The translations under genes were made by a program, and so were the position numbers. Below are positions 10,911 through 22,300 of a stretch of 64,000 bases of DNA, piece after piece. Source of the DNA: Aspidiotus rigidus. Lineage: Eukaryota; Arthropoda; Insecta; Hemiptera; Diaspididae. Within the stretch, counting starts at the first letter, position 1; each line of letters begins with the position of its first letter. The stretch is from positions 620,001 to 684,000 of the forward strand of contig JAVHKY010000049.1 of assembly GCA_035079385.1 (NCBI GenBank), written 5' to 3'. The notes under the pieces are model-generated. The model was not told the DNA's origin, made no database searches, and was given only the letters and a program-made list of their open reading frames with translations.

Positions 10911-11560
10911 TTTCTAAGTCCCTCTTCCTATCACATATGGCTGGATAGTCGAAATTTTTCCAAGTCCCCTAGACTTGAATTGTCTCATACCATTCCAATA
11001 GAACAGCGAGACAGGGGGCGAACGAGCGGAGCGAGTTCGCGCTACCTCATATTTCTCATAGAAGACTTATACGAAGCCAAGATAGGTAAAGGGGTAAACG
11101 AATAATATCTCACGAACACTTGACCTAGTAGAAGCCTAAAATGAAATATTTCAAGATGACTGATGAAATATAAAAGACATGGAACATGATTTTCATTTAT
11201 TTGGCTATGCCAGAAAATTTTTTCAAGTCCCCCTCCTATCATGTATAGTTCGAGACTCGAAATTTTTCCAAGTCCCCCTCTTATAATATAAAGCCTGGAA
11301 GCTGAAGTTCTTCCAAGTCCCCCCACCCTATCATATATAGCTCAGAAGCTGAAAGTGTTCTAATCTCCTATCATATATATGTATCGAGAGAGTAAATTTT
11401 TTGGAGTCCCCCTCCTGTGGAGTGGAATTCTTTTTTAGTTCCCCCCTATCGTATGTGTATATAGCTCTGAATCTCAAACTTTCCCAAGCCCCTCCACCTA
11501 TCATATAAGGCTTAGGGGCTAAAATTTTTCTATATCCCGGAAATAATGACGTCACAATTG
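10911..11560. repeat. Satellite patch with DR-1 copy 2
   Basis: Copies of the 45-bp satellite motif flank a second copy of dispersed repeat DR-1 (about 11040-11230, ending in a variant of GGCTACGCCAGAAAA). The satellite words (CCTATCATATATAG, TTCCAAGTCCCCC) occur in both complete and truncated form. Confidence 0.65.
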
Positions 11561-11612
11561 TAATGCGCTCGCGCTCGTTTCCTATACCCCCCCCCCCCCC
11601 AACAAAAGAGAT

Positions 11613-11627
11613 AGCGGGTTCCCCGCT
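11613..11627. repeat. Terminal palindrome of satellite-carrying element
   Basis: AGCGGGTTCCCCGCT, a hairpin with six-base arms and one mismatched position, preceded by AACAAAAGAGAT and followed by AAAA. An upstream GC-rich word, GCGCTCGCGCTCG, and a TGACGTCA are shared with the other copies. It looks like the right-hand end of a satellite-carrying element whose left end I could not place. Confidence 0.6.
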
Positions 11628-11629
11628 AA

Positions 11630-12820
11630 AAAGGTTCTTTTAACTTCTCATTCAACTTCGTTATAAAACCCGCGAATTTTCTAAAAAAAAGTCCGTCAAT
11701 GCCCTTCCTCTGGAAAATTGCGATCCTGAGGACAACGACGTATGAATTTTCGAAGTAGAAAGGCTTGGTGGAGAAAGAGAGAAAAATAAGAAGAGAGAAC
11801 ATGACGAGGAAAAGGATTTATAAAATATTGTGGGGTTGACTTGGGATGTCTAAGCTGGTTTGGTAAGTCTAGGTTAGAGGAGAATTTCGGAATTGTTCTC
11901 ACCGGAAGAATATCCTATAGGTATTTGAGGATTTGAAAAAGAAGAAGAAGAAATGGTAGGAGAGAACCTTGAATTTAAGTTTACTATTTCTCATAATTTT
12001 ACCGTCTGAGAGAATTGTTCTAAAACTAAAGCACAATTATGATACATATTTGACAATTTTCTTAATTTATTTTTGCCGGACAATGTATGCATCTCAGAAA
12101 TTAATTATCTCGAGAATGTGACATAAAAGCCGAGTACTTCTTGAAATTTCATTCCTCCAATCGTTCTCTTCCTCATCCTCTATATTACTACTACCGCTCG
12201 TGCTAATAATTAAGTCTTCGGACGCACATGGTACCTTGAGCCAAATACAAGAAGGTCAGTGCCAGACACTTGACGAGAGGGAAATAAAGTGTGGGATACG
12301 TTCGCGAAATAACTATACAGAGTTTTTATTTCTTTTTGTAACCTTTATAATACACGCATACGTATATCACGGTAGTCAGCAGCTCGAAGTCCTATTTTAC
12401 GACTCGCGTTGCTTTCGTTGATGAGTATTTTGTAGTAGGAATGCCCCTTATCTATATCGTCTTGAACCATACTAACCGGTAGTCAGAGGAAGTCCGCTTC
12501 CATTAGCGGACATACAAAAACTTTTGTTGTGATTACGCGCTGCATACGTAGCAGACATGCTCTTACAGAGTGTGCGTTTTTAGTCGTACTTTGTATAAGC
12601 GTTTTTTCTTTATTATTATTATCTAATTAGTAGATGTCCCGCTGAAGTGAGAGCAGCGACGTTTTTAATATGACATAATTAGTTTTCATTTCGAACGTAA
12701 TCTACTCGAAATAAACTACCGGAAAGAAATTACCGCGTGCGTACGAAGTTTACTCGAAAAATGCGTCCACCTTTCCAACGGCTCGAAGTATGGTAAAAGG
12801 TCTTGGAGCTTTTAGCATTT
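11630..12820. other. Intergenic / presumed upstream region of lipase exon 1a
   Basis: No gene found. The last few hundred bases are less AT-rich than the surroundings, and they precede exon 1a, so they may hold its promoter. I could not point to a convincing TATA box or initiator. Confidence 0.35.
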
Positions 12821-12823
12821 GAA

Positions 12824-13024
12824 ATGAGGCGTATCGCTAATGTGCCATGGTTCGTTCGCGTTTTATCGTTCTTTTTTGTTATTTTGATAAATTCCGGATG
12901 GACGTTTGGACGCACCAGATCGAGATTTCCGTTGATCGAGAGCGGCTTGGAATTCTTACGTCTGGGTCTGGAAATGTGGACTGAAGATCCGGTTCACTTT
13001 GCTCATCGGGTGTACGGCTCAACG
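12824..13024 (+). CDS. Lipase gene, candidate first exon 1a (signal peptide)
   Basis: A 67-codon exon starts at the ATG at 12824 and stops at the donor ACG|GTAAGC (intron begins 13025). The leader is basic then hydrophobic (VRVLSFFFVILINSGW), typical of a secreted protein. It is followed by a polar stretch with RSRFPLIESGLEFLRLGLE and the end VYGST. It ends in phase 0, as needed to join lipase exon 2 (47448), which begins FDFIKREGYPVEEH. In insect acid lipases the signal peptide and a short pro-like segment precede exactly this block. Joining it to exon 2 would need a 34-kb intron filled with repeats. An alternative is that it belongs to a lost or rearranged neighbouring lipase copy. The exon itself is more certain than its partner. 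Confidence 0.55.
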
Positions 13025-14140
13025 GTAAGCGAAAGAAATCTAATTTGGGGGAAAAATGCTAGAAAACGAGAGTTTTTCCAAAATCGGCTGTTCCTTAATG
13101 TTTCACTTCCTGATTTTTTCTTTATCAATTCTTCGGTTGCTTATTTTTATGTTTGTACGTGAGCTTCAATTTGAACATGATGAGAAAAATTGTTCCACCC
13201 AGGGATATGGGGCAATCATTTTTAAGCCTGATGAATCCTCGATAAAAGCTAAAAAATGTACTTGCAGCTTATAATCTGAATGATATTTTTGTACGAAAAT
13301 TGCCCGGTTTACTGGGCATCAATGTCGAAGTCCGTATTCGAATGTTTGAAATTTTTTTTTTATATCCTAAATCGTTGTAATTTTTGAATTCGAATGCAGT
13401 AATAGATCGGCTTGAGCTACTCTCTTTCTTGAGATATAATTGAAAATGTTCGAGGCGCCAAAGAGTTTGTATTCCTCCCCTTCCCATAATTCAATTTTGG
13501 ATTGGGACCCGGATAGGTTCCTAGATGTAAATATTCAGTTGAGAATGATTTAACAGGGAACTTATTTCATGAGGGGTGCCCGACAAATCCGAACATAGGC
13601 TAAAAATCAAACGTAGGAAAAACATAAACTGAAATTCAATCTTTGAGTGATGGTACAACAATCCCATTAACTGATTTTATTATCAATTCCCTACATAAGA
13701 CTTGAAACCAAGAAACTCGTTTTCAGTTTATCCACTGCAGCCCCGCAATGATGGAAGTGTACAAACATGCAGAAATTTCAATCACACCTTATTTGCGCAG
13801 TCCTCTTGTCGCGTAGATTGTTCCACTTGGTCGGTACTTTTTTACCTGGAAAACAGAAGACAACAAGAGGACTATTCCCTTTGTAAGGAAAAGTTTGATT
13901 ACTCTTACACGTGGCCAATGGCAAGTTTTAATGTCTTCGTCGCTCAGCAGGACAACTTGCTTCATTTACAGATTTGGATGTGGGGCTATCTACTTTGCAA
14001 GCTGTTGTAATTGATTCGACGAGATACGAAAAAATTAGCTCTTCCTATCTTTTAGAGCTTGGTACATTTGTAAGAGTTGAATTTGAATTTTCTGTAGCGA
14101 CTCTGGCTCGGGGATGGCTTTTATATAATCTGCAATCAAG
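13025..14140. other. Presumed intron, nothing recognised
   Basis: Ordinary AT-rich sequence after the exon 1a donor. The longest open frames have no domain pattern or usable splice phase. The only notable piece is a 60-bp segment just beyond its right edge (about 14145-14215). It recurs near 40123-40190, partly in direct and partly in inverted orientation, around the word CGAATCCGTTCCT. Confidence 0.4.
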
Positions 14141-14216
14141 AAATGTTCGGAATTGAACGAATCCGTTCCTCCAGGTTACGGCTATCCATAATAAACGCGA
14201 AAGGACGAATACTCCG

Positions 14217-15041
14217 AAGGGAGAGTAAACAATGCAAACCGCAGAGAAAGTATAAACGACGAGCGCTTTCCCAGACTGACTCGTATTCGTTTGAGTCAGT
14301 CTGCCTTCAAGAAAGAATTACTCACAATGAAACACCTGGCTAGAGTGAATGGGGTCAATGCCGACGTTGACGTGATGGTTCGGAGGAAAGCCACCTCGCT
14401 CCCCCGAGACACGATCCGCGATCGTCGTTTGCGATGGATCAGTCTCCCTTTCCTGGGAAAGTTCTCCCTCCAATTGGGTCGGGCCCTTCGCCCGTTTGGC
14501 TTCAGACCCGCGTTTTACAACCCTACCACAGTCAAGAGGTTGTTTGTGCGGCTGAAGGACCCCATACCCGTTTATGAGAGGAATGGTGTTTATAAGTTGG
14601 AATGTAGGGATTGTGGAGGTTTTTATATTGGTGAGACCAAGTTAGAGTAGCTGAGCACCTGAAGTCTTGGAGGAAGGGACACTTAGGGGAGTCAGCTTTT
14701 GCTGATGATCTAATAAACAGTGGCCACAGTTTCCGCGAGGGATCCGAAAAGCTCCTCCATAAGGAGAATTCCTACCGTAAGCGCATTGCCCTCGAGCATA
14801 TAGAGATAATGCGTCATCTTAACACCGATGGTATCACTGTACTCAACTCGTACATTCCGGAAGATGGCCTGATTGGACTGGTTCATGATTCACACCGCGA
14901 ATTCTCGTTTGGCCAATCTTAATACCTCGTCTTTCTCTTCTGTTCGTCAGTTGCTTTCAATTCTCGCTTGATGATGGTTTATTAACCGAAAGCGTTCGTC
15001 GTTTATACTTTTTCTGCGATTTCCATTGTTTACTCTCCCTT
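14217..15041 (+). mobile_element. Penelope-like element fragment (RT tail and GIY-YIG endonuclease) with inverted flanks
   Basis: Between 14280 and 14930 the plus strand encodes the end of a Penelope-like reverse transcriptase and its GIY-YIG endonuclease. Visible blocks are QSAFKKELLTMKHLARVN, LRPFGFRPAFYNP, and GVYKLECRDCGGFYIGET with the CxxC and YIG signature. The rest of the endonuclease, including ALEHIEIMRHL, follows after a frameshift near 14645. Both sides are flanked by an inverted repeat of about 54 bp (14217-14270 and 14988-15041; core AGTATAAACGACGA). The rest of the polymerase is missing. Inverted flanks are a known oddity of Penelope-like insertions. Confidence 0.8.
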
Positions 15042-15059
15042 TAAAATATTCGGAAGTTA

Positions 15060-15470
15060 TAATTTCTGTTTTCAAACTCCCAGAAGTACGGTAATGTAAG
15101 GGGTCTAGTACTCAGAATACCTTCGATCTCAAACAGGGATGCACTGGCACTGTATACTCATCATAGTTCAAAAGAACACCATTCAGCTGACGAACGACGG
15201 GTTGCTTTGCTGCTATGGTACCAGCCTTCCAGTAACCACCCCTTTTTGGATCTTGCTGGAATGAATTTCCACAATACATCATCCTCTGCAGCATTAGATT
15301 GAACGTCATTGCTCGTTAGATCAAGGTAACCAGCCACTGTCTTGAAATTAGTACCTAAATCGGACTACATTGTCATTGGCAAACCACAGCGATTCACGAA
15401 TTTCTTGAACGAATTAAAAAATTAATCCTCAGTGCTGAGAGAAGAAACGATTTTCATATTTTCGTCGTTT
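15060..15470 (-). pseudogene. BEL/Pao-type integrase fragment
   Basis: On the minus strand one frame reads a block with SDLGTNF, then LWKFIPARS, then a degraded stretch and IEGILSTRPLTLP. This order matches the core and C-terminal part of BEL/Pao retrotransposon integrases (SD-GTNF---, W-F-PP-AP--GG-WE--, IE--LNSRPL). Stops and a shift at the WEA-like region show that it is dead. An adjoining minus-strand frame at 15534-15752 could be part of the same element but has no recognisable motif. No long terminal repeats are visible. Confidence 0.65.
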
Positions 15471-15869
15471 TAGCTCGCCTTCCGAATAACTTGCGAAGTC
15501 TACTCCCGCAGTATTAAATGAACAGTAAAATGACTATCTATCCCTTGGTAGACCACCCATCACTGTGGTCTGGACGACCAGTATTTCTTTCGTAGACGGG
15601 TTTGATTTGACGTCTTCTAAAATTTGTTCGGCTAAGCTGAGGTTTTCCAGATTCATATCGTTACTTAGACACCTTCCTTCACGCTTGACTTGGACCGTTG
15701 AAGTTTCCATCAAATAACGGTCTTTGTTCGGCTCATTACGATCACAAAACAATTCGCGAATAAAGGCAAGGGAGGTGCCCTCGTGATTTACCGTAACCGC
15801 AATTTTTGAAAGCTTGCAAAAAAAGTTGATAATTCAACAAATTGGCTTTACTACCACACTACATTATTT

Positions 15870-16340
15870 TAATTACAGATAAGCTCGACGTTTCGCATGT
15901 GCCCAGACTGCATTCTCAAAAGCAAAAGATAATGAGATGGGCATTTCTTTTAGTAACCATTATATCAATGGAAATAAGGTTTTCTCAAAAGTTGAACAAA
16001 AAACGCCCAAAAGATACCAATCAGGACTAGTTTACGAGTATAAGATTCCTTGTACGAATTTTAATAATGTTTATATACGGGAGACCTCTCAACTGTTGAA
16101 GAATAGTCTCCCAGCATAAAAGTAGTATTAAGAATAGCATTTCAGTCCATGCTCTAGAATCCGGCCACAAGTTCGATTTCAACAATGTTTCTATTTTGGA
16201 CTACGAATCAAAATTCAAGGAGTGGAAGATATTGGAAGTGACCCACAAAATCGACAATCAAAATAATGTAAATTTCAAATCAGATACGAACGGATTATCG
16301 AACGTGTACACCTCTCTAATACGTATTCAGAATTAGTCAC
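15870..16340 (+). pseudogene. GIY-YIG endonuclease relic of a second Penelope-like family
   Basis: A frame reads YEYKIPCTNFNNVYIRETS (at the place of Y-I-C--C---YIGET), and the following stretch, after a frameshift, has HALESGHKFDFNN and an acidic EWKILEVTHKI region. This is the Penelope-like GIY-YIG layout, with the Gly of YIG changed to Arg and a CxxC cysteine lost. It differs clearly from the copies at 14.3, 49.9 and 61.5 kb, so it belongs to another family. Confidence 0.65.
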
Positions 16341-16779
16341 GTCCTGTATTTATATGATTCATTTTAATCTCTTTAATCTCTTTTTCCTCTCGTAGGTGCA
16401 CGATACTGTCGAATATAGTCGAATCCATTCAGTACGTTTTTTTGCTCTTGAGAATGCAGTCTGGCACTGTGAAACGTCGGCTTTTCTGTAATTAGAACAA
16501 CATAGTGTGGTAGTAAAGCCAATTTTTTGAATTATTGTTTTTGTCACCTACCACGAAAAAAATCTTTTCATTTTAATTGAAAAAAGTTTAAAAAAAATCT
16601 AAAATTACATTCATCTGAAAGAAAATTGAAAGAGCAACGAGTTTTGTTCCCTGCATTTTTCATGAAAAACAATTTGAAACAGTGGAATTACAATATTTTT
16701 TATTAGTATGTTGTATTATGGTAGAAAACACCATAATCACTTTTTTTGCAGAACAAGTAGCGCTCCTAGCAAGACTTTT

Positions 16780-18140
16780 ATTCGCAAATTAGGAAATAAT
16801 GAAACATAATGGGTTCCATTCGGCCGGACAGCGCTAGCGTCGCGCTGCATTTTTACTATAAGCGAGGAGAAATTGGAGCTGAACTATGGAGAAAAAATTA
16901 AAAAATTAAAAATTACACTTTAAGTTGAATGAAGCAGATTTGGCTTCCGGAATCCCATATAAGTTGTTCACAAATAAAAATTCTACAAATAATTGGATGA
17001 GATGACAAAATCTTCAATTCCACTTCATTCAAGTGTTATTTCAAGTTTTTCATTTTTCTCTCATATACTGCCATAATTAAGTTCCCGTTTTCAATTTTGA
17101 CAAAAATACCATTTTAGGTAAATAAATCACGCGCGTAACTAGAGATCCTAGCGGATGGTCGGTTCAAATAGCGAGGGCCGCCATGCAGCGCTAGTTCGTC
17201 ACTTACTTTATTCTTGGGTAGAGTACGCTATTTTTTGGTTCACACAAATGATGTTCGTCTAAGGCACTATTCGGACAGGGTAGCGCATCGCGCAAAATTT
17301 TTGAATTTTTTAATATCTCTCAAAAATATGATCATCTGAAAGAAAATTTTCCACTCTTCAATTTCGTTCCTTACGAGTACACGCCTAAATTCATTATTTT
17401 TGGAGAAATTTAAGAAAAACTAAAAAATCACCTTTGGTTTTAAGTCACGATCACCGTTTGCTTAGGCGACGCTAGCGATCCTACAATGTGCCCGGTCCGA
17501 ATAGTACGATAAGTATGCTGAACTCTGCCGTGCTAAGTGAGATTGACGTATATCGGAAATACGAATCTAGAAAAATGGATCTTCTGGCGGATTTACCTAC
17601 AAGTGTGTCTGTGAAATCATTCAAAAGTGGATATACCTCCTATTCCTTTGTCGGCAAATAGAACGTATATCCACTTACGTGAATATTAGTAGATATCTCT
17701 AAAACTAATGCCGTTAACAAGAATTTAAAACGACCATCGGATTCTTAAATAAAAATATTAGAAATCGTAAAATTTGCAGGATTGTAGAATAATTTTTTTG
17801 TTCTTTTTGAAAGCAATATATCATTCTCCGAATCATTGTTTTGGATATATACGTCCATCTCACTTTGTACGGCAGAACTGATAACACAGAGACGACTTTT
17901 AGGCTATAAGGTAGGAATGCGGCTTGTGTAACGTCACGCGACAGCGAATGTAACCAATGTGTACCGACGACACTCGTCAGTTCCGCAACGTTACGTGAAA
18001 TGTGTTTGTACCTTATAACCTAAACGTCGTCTCTGTGTTATCAGTCCAGCGTACCTATCGTACTATAGTGCCTTAGTTCGTCACGTAGGCAATGCGCATG
18101 CGCAACGCGCTTTATTCCCTGCTAGAGAAAAACCCGACGC
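16780..18140. mobile_element. Nested inverted-repeat elements (MITE cluster)
   Basis: Three levels of inverted repeats are visible. An outer pair around CTAAGGCACTAT lies at about 17257 and 18076. An inner element at about 17510-17890 has the arm TCTGCCGT followed by GTGAGAT.GACGTATAT. An abutting 167-bp element (17878-18044) has arms starting TGATAACACAGAGACGAC and ending with the complement. The stretch 16780-17230 holds relics of similar arms around CAGCGCTAG. No coding capacity. The pattern suggests successive insertions of related MITEs into each other. Confidence 0.7.
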
Positions 18141-18218
18141 GTCTTTATTCCCTGAAGGACAGAAATGCGACCTTGCGCGGATAACAAAGCGCGCAGAGTA
18201 CGTGCCAAAAAGTAATTA

Positions 18219-18281
18219 GAAAATAAAACTGTGAGGCTTTTCCGGCACTTGCAGGAAAAGCCTTATTGTTTTATTTTCTGG
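18219..18281. repeat. Perfect-looking hairpin
   Basis: GAAAATAAAAC and AGGCTTTTCC on the left are mirrored by GGAAAAGCCT and GTTTTATTTTC on the right, with a loop of about 10 bases. It is unrelated to the neighbouring MITE arms. It may be a small foldback repeat. Confidence 0.7.
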
Positions 18282-18944
18282 ATATAAAAAATCCTTGCAT
18301 GTAAAAAAAGTTATCGAAAAGTAATTAAATACAGGTTGGAATTAATAGCCCCGCAACAAGAAAGATTAACGCTGCAAATGAGACTGACAAATGTAGTCGA
18401 ATAAAAACAAATTTATCCTGAACTGTTTGTTGAATAAAGCTGTAAAATACATGTCATATCCGTATTAATTCAAAAAACAGTCTAGCGAAAAAAGTGGAAA
18501 ATGATCGTTCAACAGTTTAGTCAAAATTCCAAGATGAGTGCACTGTTCTAGGATGCCATAAGTGCTGTGTAAAACGCTAGTTGCTAAATAGTTTGGCAGT
18601 TTCTGTATGCTTCAGTCAAGTTCTTTTTTTTTTTGAACTTCAATTTTGTCCACTTTTCAATAGTAATAATCTTAGTACTTCTAGCTAATAATTTCTCTCT
18701 GTCTGATTCCAAAAAAAAATATCTCAATAATCCTACAAAGCTTGAATGTAGGTGATTCTGGAACTCATATTTTGGAAACTTTGGTAAATTGGTCAATTTT
18801 TAGCCCATTTTGGCCCATTCTGGTCGATTCGGCTTAGAAAAGAGGTGGGAAGTTTGTTTTAGGCATCAGAATGTAGATAAAATTGAGGTGCAAATTTCAT
18901 ACAGTCATTCAAAGTATACAATCATCTAGTGAAGGCCAATAAGA

Positions 18945-19840
18945 AGAGAAAAAAACATTTTGCTGGAGCAAACGATCCTTTACTGAAAATGGTTTAGGAT
19001 GTGGTCCTGCGTTTTCCCCCTGAAGCTTCTTTTTTTTATGGGAGTTTAGACCCCCAAAAATTAATTTTTCGCCTACATCACCCGAAATTGAAATTTTGTT
19101 AAAAAATGTTTCAAACAAAAGTTGTCCCTCGTTGAATTTCCTATCAAATAACGTACTCAATTTTCAACCCATACCAATTAGTGCCTTTGCAAAGGCCGTT
19201 CAAAAGAGTCCAAGATCAATTTCTCCATATATCTCACAAAATTGGAATCTCATTAGCAAATATTCCAAACAAAAGTTGTTCCTCGTTTAATTTGCTATAA
19301 AATGAGCTGTTCAGCCTTCAGGAAGTTCTCTTTTTATAGGGGTTTAAGCCCCTAAGAATTAGTCTTTCAATTATATCTCGTCTAATTGAAATTTCATTAA
19401 AAAATGTTTCAAACAAAAGTTATTCCTCGTTAAATTTCCTACCAAATAACGTAATCAATTTTCAGCCCAGGTTAATTAGTGCCCCGGCAAAGCCTGCAAA
19501 GGCCGTTCAAAAGAGTCCCACAATCAGTTTTTCCATATAACATCTCACAAAATTGAAATTTTATGAAAAAATATTTTAGAAATAAGTTGTTCCTCCTTAA
19601 ATTTCCTATCAAATAAGCTTCAGAATAGAGTAATTCGTCTATGAAAAAAGGGTGTTGGGTACTTTTCCCTCAACTGAATCTTACTCCATGAGGCTAGTAT
19701 ATTTCATGTAATACATATTATACATAATTTTATAACATAGCTCGACGAAGGGAAGCTCCAGGGGGAAAACGCGGGATTTTTAGTACCACATTCTGAACAA
19801 GAAACGTTTGCTCTAGCGAAATGTTTATTTTTTCCAATGT
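18945..19840. repeat. Foldback element with internal tandem repeats
   Basis: Arms at about 18950-19040 and 19745-19835 are inverted copies (GAGCAAACG, then ATGTGGT, then GCGTTTTCCCCCTG on the left; complements on the right). Inside, a unit of about 200 bp repeats around AAAATGTTTCAAACAAAAGT and GGCCGTTCAAAAGAGTCC near 19105, 19245, 19405 and 19570. The words after the right arm (GAACAGATTTAGCGCAA) recur at 24815. The same interior words appear in the large foldback element at 33.9-37.6 kb, so the families are related. Confidence 0.7.
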
Positions 19841-21470
19841 CGCTCTAATTTGCCTACACTAATCTAACATTCCACTTTTTGCGCTAGAACAGATTTAGCG
19901 CAAACTCCTACTTAATTGGTGACATCTCGGGGCCTCGCCCACCCAGGAAGTCGAGATTCTCATTCTGTTCGATAACATAGTTCAGCTCGATATTCAAAAT
20001 TTTTCTCGCTTCACTAAGATTCCCTGCGTTCCTCGTTTCAATTCATTGAAGAAGCTCAGTGCCGAATTTTATCAAGGTAGGTTAGTTTTCGCTAAACATG
20101 CGGAATACCTAATTAAGACAAAGATCCCAGCTTCTTTCACTGAGAGAACAACGGAAGGAGACTTGACGCCCTCAAAAATCTAGAAATTATAAGAACAAAA
20201 TATTCGTCATCTCTCAAGAGAAAAAATAGAACGGGTTCCCTATTAGAGTGTGAGTGTCGACCTTTCAGTTATACTGCATACATGAAGGAACTTGTGGTTC
20301 CGCGAGAGCGGGGGCTATTTAGAGTAATATATTATAGGAAGCTGGATGGGAACCTTTCGATCTAATGCAAAGACTTTGAAAAATTTTCACCTTCGAACTA
20401 CATTAGACGATAAAGTTGAATTTTTTTGATGTTCTTTCAATATCTATATGAGAGTAGGTACTTTGAAGAATTTTGACTTTTGAGGTATGCAAATGAGTGA
20501 CTGTGATATCGAGTGGGAAGGATATTTGAGAAGAAAGGAGAGAGCAATCCTTCGAGTTATGGCGTTAGGAGCATATAGATGCAGAATTGCCTTCAAGGTG
20601 AAGTGTATTATTGGAAATTTCATCGAGTAAGTAATTTCATTTTGATGGACCCCATCCTGTCGTAGATTTTCTCTTACTGCGATAGAGTACGTTAGTGTTC
20701 TACTCGAAGATAATACCCTCCGCGATCGTAAATAAAGTCCAATTTTCGTAAAAATTCGAGTAGCATTGAGACGTATATCACCTCGAAGGTGACGTTGCGA
20801 AACATTAAAATAATATAAAAATATTTTACGCTCATTAAATTACGAGCACGTAAAATTTACTCGATTAAACGAGACGTGCGATTCTCGTTTAACGCATTCA
20901 CGGTTCGGACGCGTCGTCAGATGTGCCCGAGTGTGAAGTACACGCGTTCACAAGAACGAGGTGAATGACAGAGAATTATGAATGATGAGCGCGGGCTACA
21001 CCGGTAGCCGTACAATAGTATTTCATTAGAAACCACAAACGAATACCATTTCAACAATATTGTCTTCTCGAAGAACTAGGTAATCATTTTGTACTTACAT
21101 ACAAACTTCGTCATTCTCCTGAGAAACCTTCACACACATAAATCTTTATTTTCTTAACTTGATGCATGTGTGCGTACTATTGTGTGGGAATATGGATCAT
21201 TCCTCATTCTAAATTATGAAATATTTTCATAAAAGCATGCCGGTAGCCAGGGCCCATATCATGGAAGTTCGTCCCTCTTTTTTTCGAATGCAGAATGATG
21301 ATGACTTTTCAGAATAATTAGGATTGTATCTTGGCTAGGAGGACTCAGCCACCCTTCACCCTACTTTTATTATTATTTATTTTATTTTATAGTTGTGCCA
21401 CCTACAGTCCACGGACCAATTACAGGTGACACCACTTTTGAAATTACATAATTATAAAGATAATAGTAGG
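19841..21470. other. Intronic or intergenic, nothing recognised
   Basis: No supported gene or repeat boundary. A 45-codon frame near 20490-20630 contains AILRVMALGAY, which faintly resembles the thumb of the RNase H-bearing LINEs, but it is too short to call. Confidence 0.35.
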
Positions 21471-21712
21471 CCTAACAGTAATAAGTAAAAATAATAATAA
21501 TATTAATAATAATAATAATCTTGATTACAATAATAATGACAGTAATAGTAATAGTGATAATAATATTAGAAAAAAAAATGAAAAGAAAAAAAAGAAAAAA
21601 AAAAATTTTATAATAATAAAAAAAAATAAATAAAAATAAAAAATAAAAAAAAAATAAATAAATAAACAAATAAAAAATAATAATAAGATTATAATTAGTA
21701 ATAATAACAATG
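21470..21712. repeat. AT-rich microsatellite tract
   Basis: Runs of ATAATAATA, TAATAGTAATAG and then AAAAATAAATAA words with no coding content. Open frames here are low-complexity artefacts. Confidence 0.85.
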
Positions 21713-21769
21713 AGAATTAGTTGCCATCTGCTCCCTCATCCCCCTCATGATATTGAGGACTGCTAACAG

Positions 21770-22300
21770 AGTAACGACGCTACCCAGTCCCACTGCACAC
21801 AATATCCACAGCTCTGGCTACTTTTTCAGCAAAAGCTTTCCTCTTATCAAAAAAAATATCAATTGTATCATCTATTGTGACTATTTGGTTGTAGAGACGC
21901 AGCGCACGATTGATGGGCAGAAGATTGAAGTGATTCGTGCGGCAGTGTGTAATGTAAAATAAGTTTTGACTTCTGCTGCGCCTAACTGGAGCATAGAGAC
22001 CAATCTGACTCAGTAGGAATGGGGATTCTGTTTTTGACATAGTAGGTCCCTAATAAATAGAATCAGTGAAACTTCCCTCCGCACCTCTAGAGTGGTGGGT
22101 TCATATCCCAAGACTAATTCCCCGTATGGCATGTCAAGGTCGTAATGCTGAAAGTCTTTGAAATACAGGTACCTTAAAAATGTTTTTTGAATTCGCTCGA
22201 TAGCTTTTAGTTGGCCTTTGGCTGTTGGTCCCCTTTTGCTACAGGCTTGGAATTTCATTCCTTCATTCTGTTCTACCGTACATATAACCTGTGTCCTATG
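21770..22300 (-). pseudogene. LINE reverse-transcriptase C-terminal relic
   Basis: The minus strand gives ERIQKTFLRYLYFKDF, then LGYEPTTLEVRREVSLILF, and after a frameshift IGLYAPVRRSRSQNLF and RALRLYNQI. These are the ordered blocks of the thumb and tail of a CR1/Jockey-type LINE polymerase (ERVQ--FLR-L, LGL-SLE-RR---L-F--K, P-RR-R---LF, R--RL-N). Only about 160 residues remain, with a shift near 22035. It adjoins an AT-rich tract that may derive from its 3' tail. Confidence 0.75.

Noticed and set aside
15534..15752. 72-codon minus-strand frame ending LVVQTTVMGGLPRDR
   Set aside because: It may be a linker of the BEL/Pao polyprotein next to the integrase fragment, but no motif supports it.
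20490..20630. 45-codon frame with AILRVMALGAY
   Set aside because: Faint likeness to the LINE thumb block RIALGAYRTSP, but too short and isolated to call.
21472..21710. Phe/Ile-rich minus-strand frames looking like membrane proteins
   Set aside because: Pure low-complexity AT repeat.
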